This document shows positions 1 through 6,134 of a stretch of 10,103 bases of DNA, piece by piece; position 1 is the first letter of the stretch, and each line of letters starts with the position of its first letter. Location of the stretch: positions 1 through 10,103 of the forward strand of contig DAOVIK010000038.1 in the NCBI GenBank assembly GCA_030673735.1, given 5' to 3'. This DNA is from Anaerolineae bacterium (GTDB lineage: Bacteria; Chloroflexota; Anaerolineae; Anaerolineales; E44-bin32). The translations under genes and the position numbers were made by a program. The notes under the pieces were generated by a model. That model ran no database searches and was not told the DNA's origin. It saw nothing but the letters and a program-made list of their open reading frames with translations.

Positions 1-219
1 AGCGACGTTGTGCCCCTCCTGGTCGTTCACGGACCGCGCAGCGATTTCTACCCCTCTGTGCCCGCCACCGGCACTGGGGGAAGAACCTCATTCGTTCTGG
101 TGCTGGAAGATCTCCAGCCAGGTGAGATTGTCAATTACGATGTGATCGTTTCGGGAGAATTCGGCATCGGTCATGCCCAAGGTCAATTCGCCGCCATCTG
201 GAGCGTGCCCACGCCATGA
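1..219 (+). CDS. C-terminal end of an unrecognised protein (5' end outside window)
   Basis: The reading frame is open from the first base to the TGA at 217-219, so this is most likely the last 72 residues of a gene that begins before the window. A GTG at 10 is in frame but has no convincing ribosome binding site before it. The fragment has alternating hydrophobic and polar residues (for example SFVLVLEDL, VNYDVIVSGEF) and a PGE turn, as in small extracytoplasmic beta-sandwich domains such as FxLYD. That resemblance is loose. No catalytic motif or membrane segment is visible. The gene converges on the LysM lipoprotein gene, with 35 bases between the two stops and no clear terminator there. I do not recognise the protein. 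Confidence 0.55.
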   Translation, partial: SDVVPLLVVHGPRSDFYPSVPATGTGGRTSFVLVLEDLQPGEIVNYDVIVSGEFGIGHAQGQFAAIWSVPTP

Positions 220-254
220 CAGGGAATCGATCTTGGGCAATGCCCTGCGGAATG

Positions 255-1226
255 TTATTGCGGCGCTTGTGCCTCTGCCAGGATTTCAATCGAGGCAATC
301 GGCGGTCCGAGACTGAAGAGATCTAGCTCGATAACAATTCGCTCACCGGCAGTCACCGCCCCTTCCGATTCCCACACGTTAAATCCCACAATATCGCCGT
401 TCACGCTCAGCCCCACCACAAGCACTGTGATTCTCTCCGCTGTGCCTATCTCACCAGCGGCAAGCGAGATAGACCCGGCGAGTCGCCACCGCGTCGCGCC
501 GGGAAGCGCTTCAATGACCTCCAATCGGACATCGGTATCTAGGTAGCGCTCCGCCTCGTTAGCATATTCGAATGCGGTGAACAGCGTAGCCATGACTTGC
601 GAATACTCCGGAGCAGGCGGCGCAAAAAAGGCCGCCAGCGGCATGACTTCCTCCGGCTTCAGCAAGTTCAACGGACCATACGCAATATCGCTGGCCAGTT
701 CCCCGCCCAGTGCATCGTACAACGTGATCATCGCCGCCAGTCCTTCGATCGTGCCTGCCGTCCCGCCGCGCGCCGTGGTCAGGCACCAAAGACCGTTCGA
801 GGGTGTGCGGTAGCACAAGACTGGGGCAAGCTGCACGGGCACCGGTGTTACCAATGGCAGCTCATCCTGCGGATCATCTGTGCCTGATAGCGGAATAATC
901 AACTCGTGTCCTATCGAGAGGAAGCGAGGATCTATTCCGGGATTTGCGGCGAGCAAAGCTTCAAGCGTGACGCCATGAATGTATGCAATGTAGATCAAGT
1001 TCTCGCCATCTTGCACCACGTGCGTGAAGGGGGTTGCTGTGGGTCCGGGAGTAGGAGATGAGATTGTAGAGATCGGGATAACGCTCGGCTGGGGAGAATC
1101 CGTTGCCGGCGCGAACGGACGCAGTGTGGTTGTGGCAAGGGCATCGGAAGAAGCGCCGGTGAGCGTGCATCCGGCTGATGATGCGAAGAATACAAGCGCC
1201 AGGAGAAGAAGCAGGTAGCCAGACAA
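255..1226 (-). CDS. LysM-domain lipoprotein with FxLYD-like repeats
   Basis: This is a 323-residue exported lipoprotein. A short hydrophobic signal segment (residues 4-18) ends in a lipobox, S-A-G-C, with the lipidated Cys at 20. A Pro/Thr/Ser-rich linker follows (about 31-67), then one LysM peptidoglycan-binding domain (about 69-112, HVVQDGENL ... IGHELIIP). The rest, about 133-205 and 235-318, resembles two FxLYD-type beta domains: a Cys138/Cys148 pair opens the first, and GPPIASIEILAEA closes the second. The expected role is wall-anchored binding or scaffolding on the outer face of the membrane; no enzyme motif is seen. The start is TTG at 1226. An in-frame TAG lies four codons upstream and no ATG or GTG gives a signal peptide. 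The N-terminus lacks the usual Lys/Arg, which leaves some doubt about the exact start. Confidence 0.82.
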   Translation of the reverse strand: MSGYLLLLLALVFFASSAGCTLTGASSDALATTTLRPFAPATDSPQPSVIPISTISSPTPGPTATPFTHVVQDGENLIYIAYIHGVTLEALLAANPGIDPRFLSIGHELIIPLSGTDDPQDELPLVTPVPVQLAPVLCYRTPSNGLWCLTTARGGTAGTIEGLAAMITLYDALGGELASDIAYGPLNLLKPEEVMPLAAFFAPPAPEYSQVMATLFTAFEYANEAERYLDTDVRLEVIEALPGATRWRLAGSISLAAGEIGTAERITVLVVGLSVNGDIVGFNVWESEGAVTAGERIVIELDLFSLGPPIASIEILAEAQAPQ

Positions 1227-1235
1227 AGCATGGCG

Positions 1236-1244
1236 ATTCTACCA
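1236..1244 (-). promoter_or_regulatory. Possible extended -10 element of the lipoprotein gene
   Basis: Read on the - strand, TGG-TAGAAT fits an extended -10 (TGnTATAAT with one mismatch). No good -35 lies 16-18 bases upstream. The element ends only 9 bases before the TTG start, so transcription from it would give an almost leaderless mRNA. This is a weak call. Confidence 0.25.
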
Positions 1245-1413
1245 AAGTGGGCCATTGGCTTGCACCATCGCTTGCCTCTGCACTCTCCAATGAGTATGCT
1301 AGGCCAAGAATCCAACAGGTGCTCTCAATCCTCGCAACCGAACGGACCATTGGGCCTTGATATGAATTCAACGGCTGTGTTGACTCTTTCCCATAGCCGA
1401 CAGACTCGTGCAC

Positions 1414-1418
1414 AGGAG
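1414..1418 (+). promoter_or_regulatory. Ribosome binding site deciding the start of the HD-domain gene
   Basis: AGGAG lies 7 bases before the ATG at 1426. This favours that ATG over the in-frame GTG at 1408, which has no such site and would add six residues. I could not define a promoter in the 1227-1413 spacer. Confidence 0.7.
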
Positions 1419-1425
1419 TGGTGAG

Positions 1426-2439
1426 ATGAGTGATCCCGCACACCCAAAGAAAGGTCCCTGGGTAATCGATCTGAAAGCCGATGATCATTTCACAGGCTTC
1501 TACCTCGCCCGTGATGTCGGATTGAGATCGTTCCGCGATCCAAGTCGTGGACACTACCTGCGCATGAACATCGTAGATCGCACAGGAAGCATCGAAGCCC
1601 GAGCTTGGGAAGACGCCGAGATGATTGAAGCCTGGCTGCAAGATGCCGCGGTGGTCAAGCTCGAGGGTGAGGTGGAGAAGTATCAGGATCACCTGCAAGT
1701 ACGCGTGCTGCAAGTCCGCCTTGCCGAGGGAGATGAAAGCGATCACGCTGACATGCTTGCCAGCACCCAACGCGACGTGGAAGCCATGCTGCAGGAAATC
1801 GATGAGTGCATCGAAGCAACAGAGGATAAGAACCTGAAGCTCCTGCTGCACCACTTCTTTGGGGAGGCTTCTTTCCGCCAGGCGTTCGCCTCTGCCCCCG
1901 CAGCGCGCCGTATCCACCACGCCTATCTCGGGGGATTGCTGGAGCATACCTACGAGATCCTCCAGCTCTCGCGACCTCTCTTGGAGCTGTATCCAGATAT
2001 CGAGCGCGATCTTCTCGTGGCAGGTATTCTTCTGCATGACGTGGGGAAACTGCGCGAGTTTCAATGGGAGATGGACATCGAATACAGCGATGAGGGGCGT
2101 CTTCTGGGACATGTCGTGCCGGGAGCCGAAATGGTGGCAACGGCCGCCAGGACGATCGAGGAGTTTCCGGAAGAGCTTTCCATCCGTCTTCAGCATATGA
2201 TTCTTTCCCATCATGGCCGTTATGAATGGGGATCGCCACGCAGACCGAAGACGCTTGAAGCCGTCGCGCTGCATCACCTCGAGAATCTCGATGGGCAGGT
2301 CAATCGCTTCCACCTCTTGATGGTCGCTGCCAGACAGCACGGCCGTTCCTGGACTAGGTATGACCACATGCTCGGACGCTCGCTTTATGCGGGATCGGAC
2401 GACGACCTCGCGATCGAGGAGCGCGGCATGGCCGAATGA
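1426..2439 (+). CDS. YhaM-like 3'-5' exoribonuclease (OB-fold plus HD domain)
   Basis: This 337-residue cytoplasmic protein has the two-domain plan of the YhaM family. An N-terminal OB-fold nucleic-acid-binding domain spans about 13-100 (the FxLRDxxxxxxxxGxYLxMxxxDxTGxIEARxW pattern is recognisable). An HD phosphohydrolase domain covers about 145-315. The metal-binding residues are in place: the GGLLEHT block with His174, His204-Asp205 in LLHDVGKL, SHHG at 261-264, and Asp289 in HHLENLDG. Family members degrade RNA or single-stranded DNA from the 3' end with a divalent metal. B. subtilis YhaM is of similar length (about 314). The gene runs divergently from the LysM lipoprotein and ends 100 bases before rpsT, which has its own promoter, so it is probably transcribed separately. 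The exact substrate here is inference. Confidence 0.85.
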   Translation: MSDPAHPKKGPWVIDLKADDHFTGFYLARDVGLRSFRDPSRGHYLRMNIVDRTGSIEARAWEDAEMIEAWLQDAAVVKLEGEVEKYQDHLQVRVLQVRLAEGDESDHADMLASTQRDVEAMLQEIDECIEATEDKNLKLLLHHFFGEASFRQAFASAPAARRIHHAYLGGLLEHTYEILQLSRPLLELYPDIERDLLVAGILLHDVGKLREFQWEMDIEYSDEGRLLGHVVPGAEMVATAARTIEEFPEELSIRLQHMILSHHGRYEWGSPRRPKTLEAVALHHLENLDGQVNRFHLLMVAARQHGRSWTRYDHMLGRSLYAGSDDDLAIEERGMAE

Positions 2440-2475
2440 AGGCTGCAGTCGGTTTCACACGGCAGGAAAGCAGTC

Positions 2476-2504
2476 TGGACACATCCCGCCAGGTGCGCTA
2501 CAAT
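2476..2504 (+). promoter_or_regulatory. Sigma-70-type promoter of rpsT
   Basis: The -35 is TGGACA (2476-2481, 5/6 match) and the -10 is TACAAT (2499-2504, 5/6 match), separated by exactly 17 bases. Transcription would start near 2511, giving a leader of about 30 bases before the S20 start codon. It lies in the short gap after the HD-domain gene. Confidence 0.7.
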
Positions 2505-2526
2505 ATGCGCTTGACGATGAAGTAGC

Positions 2527-2532
2527 AAGGAG
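2527..2532 (+). promoter_or_regulatory. Ribosome binding site fixing the UUG start of rpsT
   Basis: AAGGAG lies 7 bases before the TTG at 2540. This fixes TTG as the start codon. The next residues (ANTPSAKKR) match the normal N-terminus of S20 after its Met. Confidence 0.85.
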
Positions 2533-2539
2533 AATTGCT

Positions 2540-2812
2540 TTGGCAAACACACCATCAGCCAAGAAGCGTGTTCGGCAAAACGCGAAGCGTCGCATGAGGA
2601 ACAAGGATGTGCGTACGCGCACTCGCTCGTTCATCAAGCGCGCCCAAATGGCCATCGAGGAGGGCAACCCCGAGGTTGCCACTGAAGCCGTAAAGATGGC
2701 TGTAAGCGAAATCGATCGGGCGAAATCGAAGGGCGTGCTTCACCGCAGGAACGCAGACCGACGCAAGAGCCGCTTGATGAAGCGTCTTGCCCCTATACTC
2801 AAATCGAAGTAG
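2540..2812 (+). CDS. rpsT: 30S ribosomal protein S20
   Basis: This is a 90-residue, strongly basic protein with the hallmarks of bacterial S20: an N-terminus of MANTPSAKKR, a first helix of alternating Arg/Lys/Asn, and the conserved tail pattern KGVLHRRNADRRKSRL followed by a short end. S20 is a three-helix primary binder of 16S rRNA and acts early in 30S assembly. The length is normal (family about 85-90). The start is TTG, supported by AAGGAG 7 bases upstream; the in-frame codons further upstream overlap the HD-domain gene and are not S20-like. The gene is monocistronic, with a 17-base-spacer promoter before it and a strong hairpin terminator after it. E. coli rpsT also starts with UUG and is translationally autoregulated (established), so similar control here is possible but not shown. 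Confidence 0.97.
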   Translation: MANTPSAKKRVRQNAKRRMRNKDVRTRTRSFIKRAQMAIEEGNPEVATEAVKMAVSEIDRAKSKGVLHRRNADRRKSRLMKRLAPILKSK

Positions 2813-2842
2813 CGCGTCCCAACAAACTCCGTCCTCATCACG

Positions 2843-2868
2843 CGACGCACCTTGCGGTGCGTCGTTTT
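2843..2868 (+). terminator. Rho-independent terminator of rpsT
   Basis: A perfect 9-bp stem, CGACGCACC / GGTGCGTCG (2843-2851 with 2856-2864), has a TTGC loop and is followed directly by TTTT. It lies 30 bases after the S20 stop. Confidence 0.9.
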
Positions 2869-2888
2869 GGTATAGGACCTGAGCGGCG

Positions 2889-2897
2889 TGCTATAAT
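2889..2897 (+). promoter_or_regulatory. Extended -10 promoter of argS
   Basis: TGC-TATAAT is a perfect extended -10 (TGnTATAAT). The only -35-like hexamer is TTGGTA at 2867-2872 with a long 19-base spacer; it overlaps the T-tract of the rpsT terminator. Transcription would start near 2904, leaving a leader of about 18 bases that contains GAGG (2912-2915), 6 bases before the argS ATG. Confidence 0.7.
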
Positions 2898-2921
2898 CGC
2901 CCAAATCCCACGAGGATTCCG

Positions 2922-4730
2922 ATGTTTGAACGCCAATTAGACAAAGCCACTACCTCCGTGCGGAAAGGTTTCAAGCGCCTGGGCTTGCCCGCGTCGGACG
3001 AGATCGCCTGGGTCCCCACGCCGTTCAGCGGCCAATGGGGATTCGGGACCGCGGCCTGCTTCCAAGTTGCCGCGGCAGAGGCGCGCAGCGGCAAGAAGGT
3101 AAAAGTGCCTGCTCGCGCTGAGGAGATCGCAGGCCTTCTCCAAGGCGAGATTGGCGTTCCTGAGGGATTCGAGCGCGTTGAAGCAGCGGGCGGCTATCTG
3201 AATCTCTACGTTGAGGCGGCAGTATACGCCGGCACCGTTGTCGACACCGTACTCGGGCAAGGGCCAGATTTCGGACGCGGTGAGGAGAAGGCCGAGCGCT
3301 TGATGGTCGAATATGCCCAACCCAACACGCATCATTCGTTTCACATCGGGCACGCTCGCAACGCAATTCTCGGTGAGTCGCTTGCCAGGATTGTCGAGTT
3401 CGCAGGCTTCGATACCATACGCGCCTCCTACCCCGGTGACCACGGCTTGGGTGTGATCAAGTGCATGTGGGCTTATAAGCGATTCTTCGAGGGGCAGGAA
3501 CCCGAGGGTTTGCACGAGCGTGGCCAGTGGCTGCTCACGATTTACGCCGAGGCGAATGCGCTCCTGGGCCTGGATGAGGATGTGGAGGATGATGAACTCC
3601 AGTCCTCCGGGCCATCGGAGTACGAAGCCGAAGTGCGCGAGATGTACCGCAAGTGGGATGAGGGGGATTCTGAGGTTCGCGAGCTATGGAAGAAGACTAG
3701 GCAGTGGAGCCTTGATGAGCTTGAGGATATTCTGAAGATGCTCGACATCGAGATCGATGTCTTCTTCTACGAAAGCGAAGTCAATGAGCCAGCCAAGGCC
3801 ATTGCTGAGGAGCTCATTCAGCTCGGAATCGCCGAGGATGAGCGTCCTCAAGGCGGGCCGGTGATCATCAAGATCGACGAGAAGCTCGGGCTTAAGTCCG
3901 AGAAGTATCGTACAGCCGTACTGCTGCGAAGCGATGGCACGACGCTCTACCTGGCGAAGGATTTGGCTCTCGCAAAGGCGAAATTCGAGAATTATCAAGT
4001 CGATCGCTCAGTGTACGTGGTGGACGTACGGCAGAGCTTCCACTTCGTGCAAGCCTTCAAGATCCTGGAACTCTGGGGCTTCCCTCAAGCGGCCAAGTGC
4101 TACCACCTGGCCTACGGCTTTGTCACGCTTCCTGAGGGTGCCATGTCCGCTCGTAGAGGGAACGTCATCCTCTACAAGGATGTCGTGGATGAGACCTTCA
4201 AGCGGGTCGTGGAGATCATCGAGGAGAAGAATCCTGATCTTTCGCCTGAACAGCGAGATGAAGCTGCAAGGCAGGTCAGCATGGGAGCTTTGGCTTACAC
4301 AATGCTTGCCGTGGACAACCGGAAGGACACGATCTACAATTGGGATCGGGCCCTGGATTTCGAAGGCCAGGCAGCGCCCTATATCCAATATGCTCATGTT
4401 CGAGCGAACAGCATCCTGCGGCGCGCTGGAGTGCTTCCGAAGCCGCTTGCCATCGAGCATGGACTTGCTCCTGCGGAGATCCAGTTGCTGGATCGGCTCT
4501 CGCGCTTTCCGCTTGAAGCGCAGCGCGCTGCCGATGAATACAAGCCGCTGCTCATCGCAAACTACGCCTACGATTTGGCGCGCGACTTCACAGAGTTCTA
4601 CCAGCATTGTCCAGTGCTGAAGGCAGAGGGAGCCGTGCGGGATACCCGGCTGCGTTTGACCGCCGCGGCGAAGCAAGTCCTGGCGACCAGCTTGCGGCTT
4701 CTCAGCATCAAGGCACCCGAGGTAATGTAA
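2922..4730 (+). CDS. argS: Arginyl-tRNA synthetase
   Basis: This 602-residue class I aminoacyl-tRNA synthetase joins arginine to tRNA-Arg using ATP in the cytoplasm. Domains in order: the ArgRS N-terminal Add-1 domain that contacts the tRNA D-loop (about 1-95); the catalytic Rossmann fold beginning at VEYAQPNTHHSFHIGHARN, with the HIGH motif at 141-144; the degenerate second signature MSARRGN at 408-414 (ArgRS often lacks a canonical KMSKS); and the all-helical DALR anticodon-binding domain (about 485-602) with PYIQYAHVRANSILRRA and the closing LLSIKAPEVM. An acidic stretch at about 216-250 sits within the catalytic half. The ATG at 2922 has GAGG 6 bases upstream. The length is at the upper end of the usual 550-600. 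It has its own promoter and appears intact. Confidence 0.97.
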   Translation: MFERQLDKATTSVRKGFKRLGLPASDEIAWVPTPFSGQWGFGTAACFQVAAAEARSGKKVKVPARAEEIAGLLQGEIGVPEGFERVEAAGGYLNLYVEAAVYAGTVVDTVLGQGPDFGRGEEKAERLMVEYAQPNTHHSFHIGHARNAILGESLARIVEFAGFDTIRASYPGDHGLGVIKCMWAYKRFFEGQEPEGLHERGQWLLTIYAEANALLGLDEDVEDDELQSSGPSEYEAEVREMYRKWDEGDSEVRELWKKTRQWSLDELEDILKMLDIEIDVFFYESEVNEPAKAIAEELIQLGIAEDERPQGGPVIIKIDEKLGLKSEKYRTAVLLRSDGTTLYLAKDLALAKAKFENYQVDRSVYVVDVRQSFHFVQAFKILELWGFPQAAKCYHLAYGFVTLPEGAMSARRGNVILYKDVVDETFKRVVEIIEEKNPDLSPEQRDEAARQVSMGALAYTMLAVDNRKDTIYNWDRALDFEGQAAPYIQYAHVRANSILRRAGVLPKPLAIEHGLAPAEIQLLDRLSRFPLEAQRAADEYKPLLIANYAYDLARDFTEFYQHCPVLKAEGAVRDTRLRLTAAAKQVLATSLRLLSIKAPEVM

Positions 4731-4737
4731 TTCCAGT

Positions 4738-4766
4738 GGGCCGCCCCTTGGGCGGCCCCATTATTG
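4738..4766 (+). terminator. GC-rich hairpin after argS (weak or partial terminator)
   Basis: A 9-bp perfect stem, GGGCCGCCC / GGGCGGCCC (4738-4746 with 4750-4758), has a tight CTT loop and starts 8 bases after the argS stop. It is followed by CATTATTG rather than a run of T, so termination may be partial. The next start codon is only 24 bases beyond, with no clear promoter between, so read-through from argS may feed the downstream genes. Confidence 0.6.
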
Positions 4767-4789
4767 AGGATAGAAGAGGCGAGGTAGGA

Positions 4790-6121
4790 ATGACTGAAAT
4801 GGACCGTCAGCGAGTGATCATCATGGGCGCCGCCGGGCGCGATTTCCACAACTTCAACGTGTTCTTTCGCGGCAATGCAGCCTACGAGGTGGTCGCCTTT
4901 ACTGCCACCCAGATCCCAAACATCGAGGGGCGCCTGTACCCTCCGGAGCTCTCGGGAGAGCTTTACCCCAATGGCATTCCCATCCATCCAGAAACCGATC
5001 TCAAATCGCTTATCAATGAGAAGAAGATCGACCAGGTCATCTTCGCTTATAGCGACATCTCTCACGAATATGTCATGCACAAGGCATCGGAGGTGCTCGC
5101 TGCCGGTGCCGATTTTCGCATCATGGGCACGGCAGCCACGGAAGTTAAGTCAACCAAGCCGGTGATTTCCATCTGCGCCGCTCGCACAGGAAGCGGCAAG
5201 AGCCAGACCAGTCGACGCGTGGCAGAAGTCCTTCGCCAAATGGGACGCTCCGTGGCCGTCATCCGACATCCCATGCCCTACGGCGATCTTGCCAAGCAAG
5301 CTGTGCAGCGCTTTGCCACATACGAAGATCTCGAAAGACACGATTGCACGATCGAGGAACGTGAGGAATACGAGCCCCACTTGGATCAAGAAATCATCGT
5401 CTTTGCCGGCGTCGATTACGAGGCCATCCTGCGGCATGCCGAGCAGGAGGTCGATGTCATTGTGTGGGATGGCGGCAACAACGATCTTCCATTCTATTAC
5501 AGCGACTTGCATATCGTAGTCGTCGATCCCCACCGCCCGGGGCATGAACGCCGCTACCATCCTGGCGAGGCGAACGTGATTGCCGCCGATGTGCTGGTGA
5601 TCAACAAGATCGATACCGCCGATATGGAAGGGATTCAGACCGTGCACGCGAACCTGCGCGAGCTCAATCCGCAAGCCATCGTGGTCGAAGCCGCCTCTCC
5701 GATCTACGTCGATGATCCCGAAGCCATCCGGGGCAAGCGCGTTCTAGTTGTCGAGGACGGACCCACATTGACGCATGGAGAGATGGCATACGGCGCCGGC
5801 TGGATAGCCGCCAGGCGCTTCGGGGCTGCGGAGATCGTTGATCCTCGCCCATTCGCCGTTGGCAGTATTCTGGACACGTACGCGAAATACCCCACGACAG
5901 GCAACGTGCTGCCGGCGATGGGCTATGGCGATGCGCAAATAAAGGAGCTGGGAAAGACGATCGAGAATGCCGATGTGGATCTTGTGATCATCGGCACGCC
6001 GATCGATTTGAGGCGCTTGCTCAAGATCAAGAAGCCGAGCCAGCGCGTGCGCTATGAACTGCAAGAAATCGGACGACCCACGCTAGCGGAGATACTCGAA
6101 AAGCAATTCGGCAAGAAATGA
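4790..6121 (+). CDS. Predicted P-loop GTPase, COG2403 / cyclic 2,3-diphosphoglycerate synthetase-like
   Basis: This 443-residue protein has an N-terminal nucleotide-binding-like region (about 7-115, opening RVIIMGAAGRDFHNFN). A P-loop NTPase domain follows: Walker A ARTGSGKS (131-138), a Walker B-like VIVWDGG (223-229), and the guanine-type specificity motif NKID (272-275). The closest remembered relatives are COG2403 predicted GTPases, which include the archaeal synthetase that makes cyclic 2,3-diphosphoglycerate from 2,3-diphosphoglycerate and ATP. Bacterial members are often annotated by that name without proof. Length agrees with the archaeal enzyme (about 460). The ATG at 4790 has GAGG 5 bases upstream (4781-4784); an in-frame ATG at 4799 is an alternative. 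The stop is 13 bases before the methyltransferase start, so the two are probably co-transcribed. The family call is firm; the reaction is unknown. Confidence 0.82.
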   Translation: MTEMDRQRVIIMGAAGRDFHNFNVFFRGNAAYEVVAFTATQIPNIEGRLYPPELSGELYPNGIPIHPETDLKSLINEKKIDQVIFAYSDISHEYVMHKASEVLAAGADFRIMGTAATEVKSTKPVISICAARTGSGKSQTSRRVAEVLRQMGRSVAVIRHPMPYGDLAKQAVQRFATYEDLERHDCTIEEREEYEPHLDQEIIVFAGVDYEAILRHAEQEVDVIVWDGGNNDLPFYYSDLHIVVVDPHRPGHERRYHPGEANVIAADVLVINKIDTADMEGIQTVHANLRELNPQAIVVEAASPIYVDDPEAIRGKRVLVVEDGPTLTHGEMAYGAGWIAARRFGAAEIVDPRPFAVGSILDTYAKYPTTGNVLPAMGYGDAQIKELGKTIENADVDLVIIGTPIDLRRLLKIKKPSQRVRYELQEIGRPTLAEILEKQFGKK

Positions 6122-6134
6122 ACACTGGCATCTC

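Noticed and set aside
961..2367. A long open frame (468 codons) on the - strand across the HD-domain gene
   Set aside because: It is antisense to a well-supported YhaM-like gene, has no recognisable domain, and its residue make-up is that of a codon-bias shadow. It also overlaps the lipoprotein start.
2360..2539. In-frame extension of S20 upstream of the TTG
   Set aside because: It overlaps the end of the HD-domain gene, gives no S20-like residues, and would bypass the promoter and AAGGAG site that fit the TTG start.
4008..4676. A 222-codon frame on the - strand inside argS
   Set aside because: It is antisense to conserved ArgRS sequence, with no domain or ribosome binding site; it is a shadow of codon bias in a GC-rich gene.
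4607..4789. Upstream extension of the GTPase frame into argS
   Set aside because: It overlaps the ArgRS C-terminus, crosses the hairpin, and the ATG at 4790 with GAGG fits the expected N-terminus.
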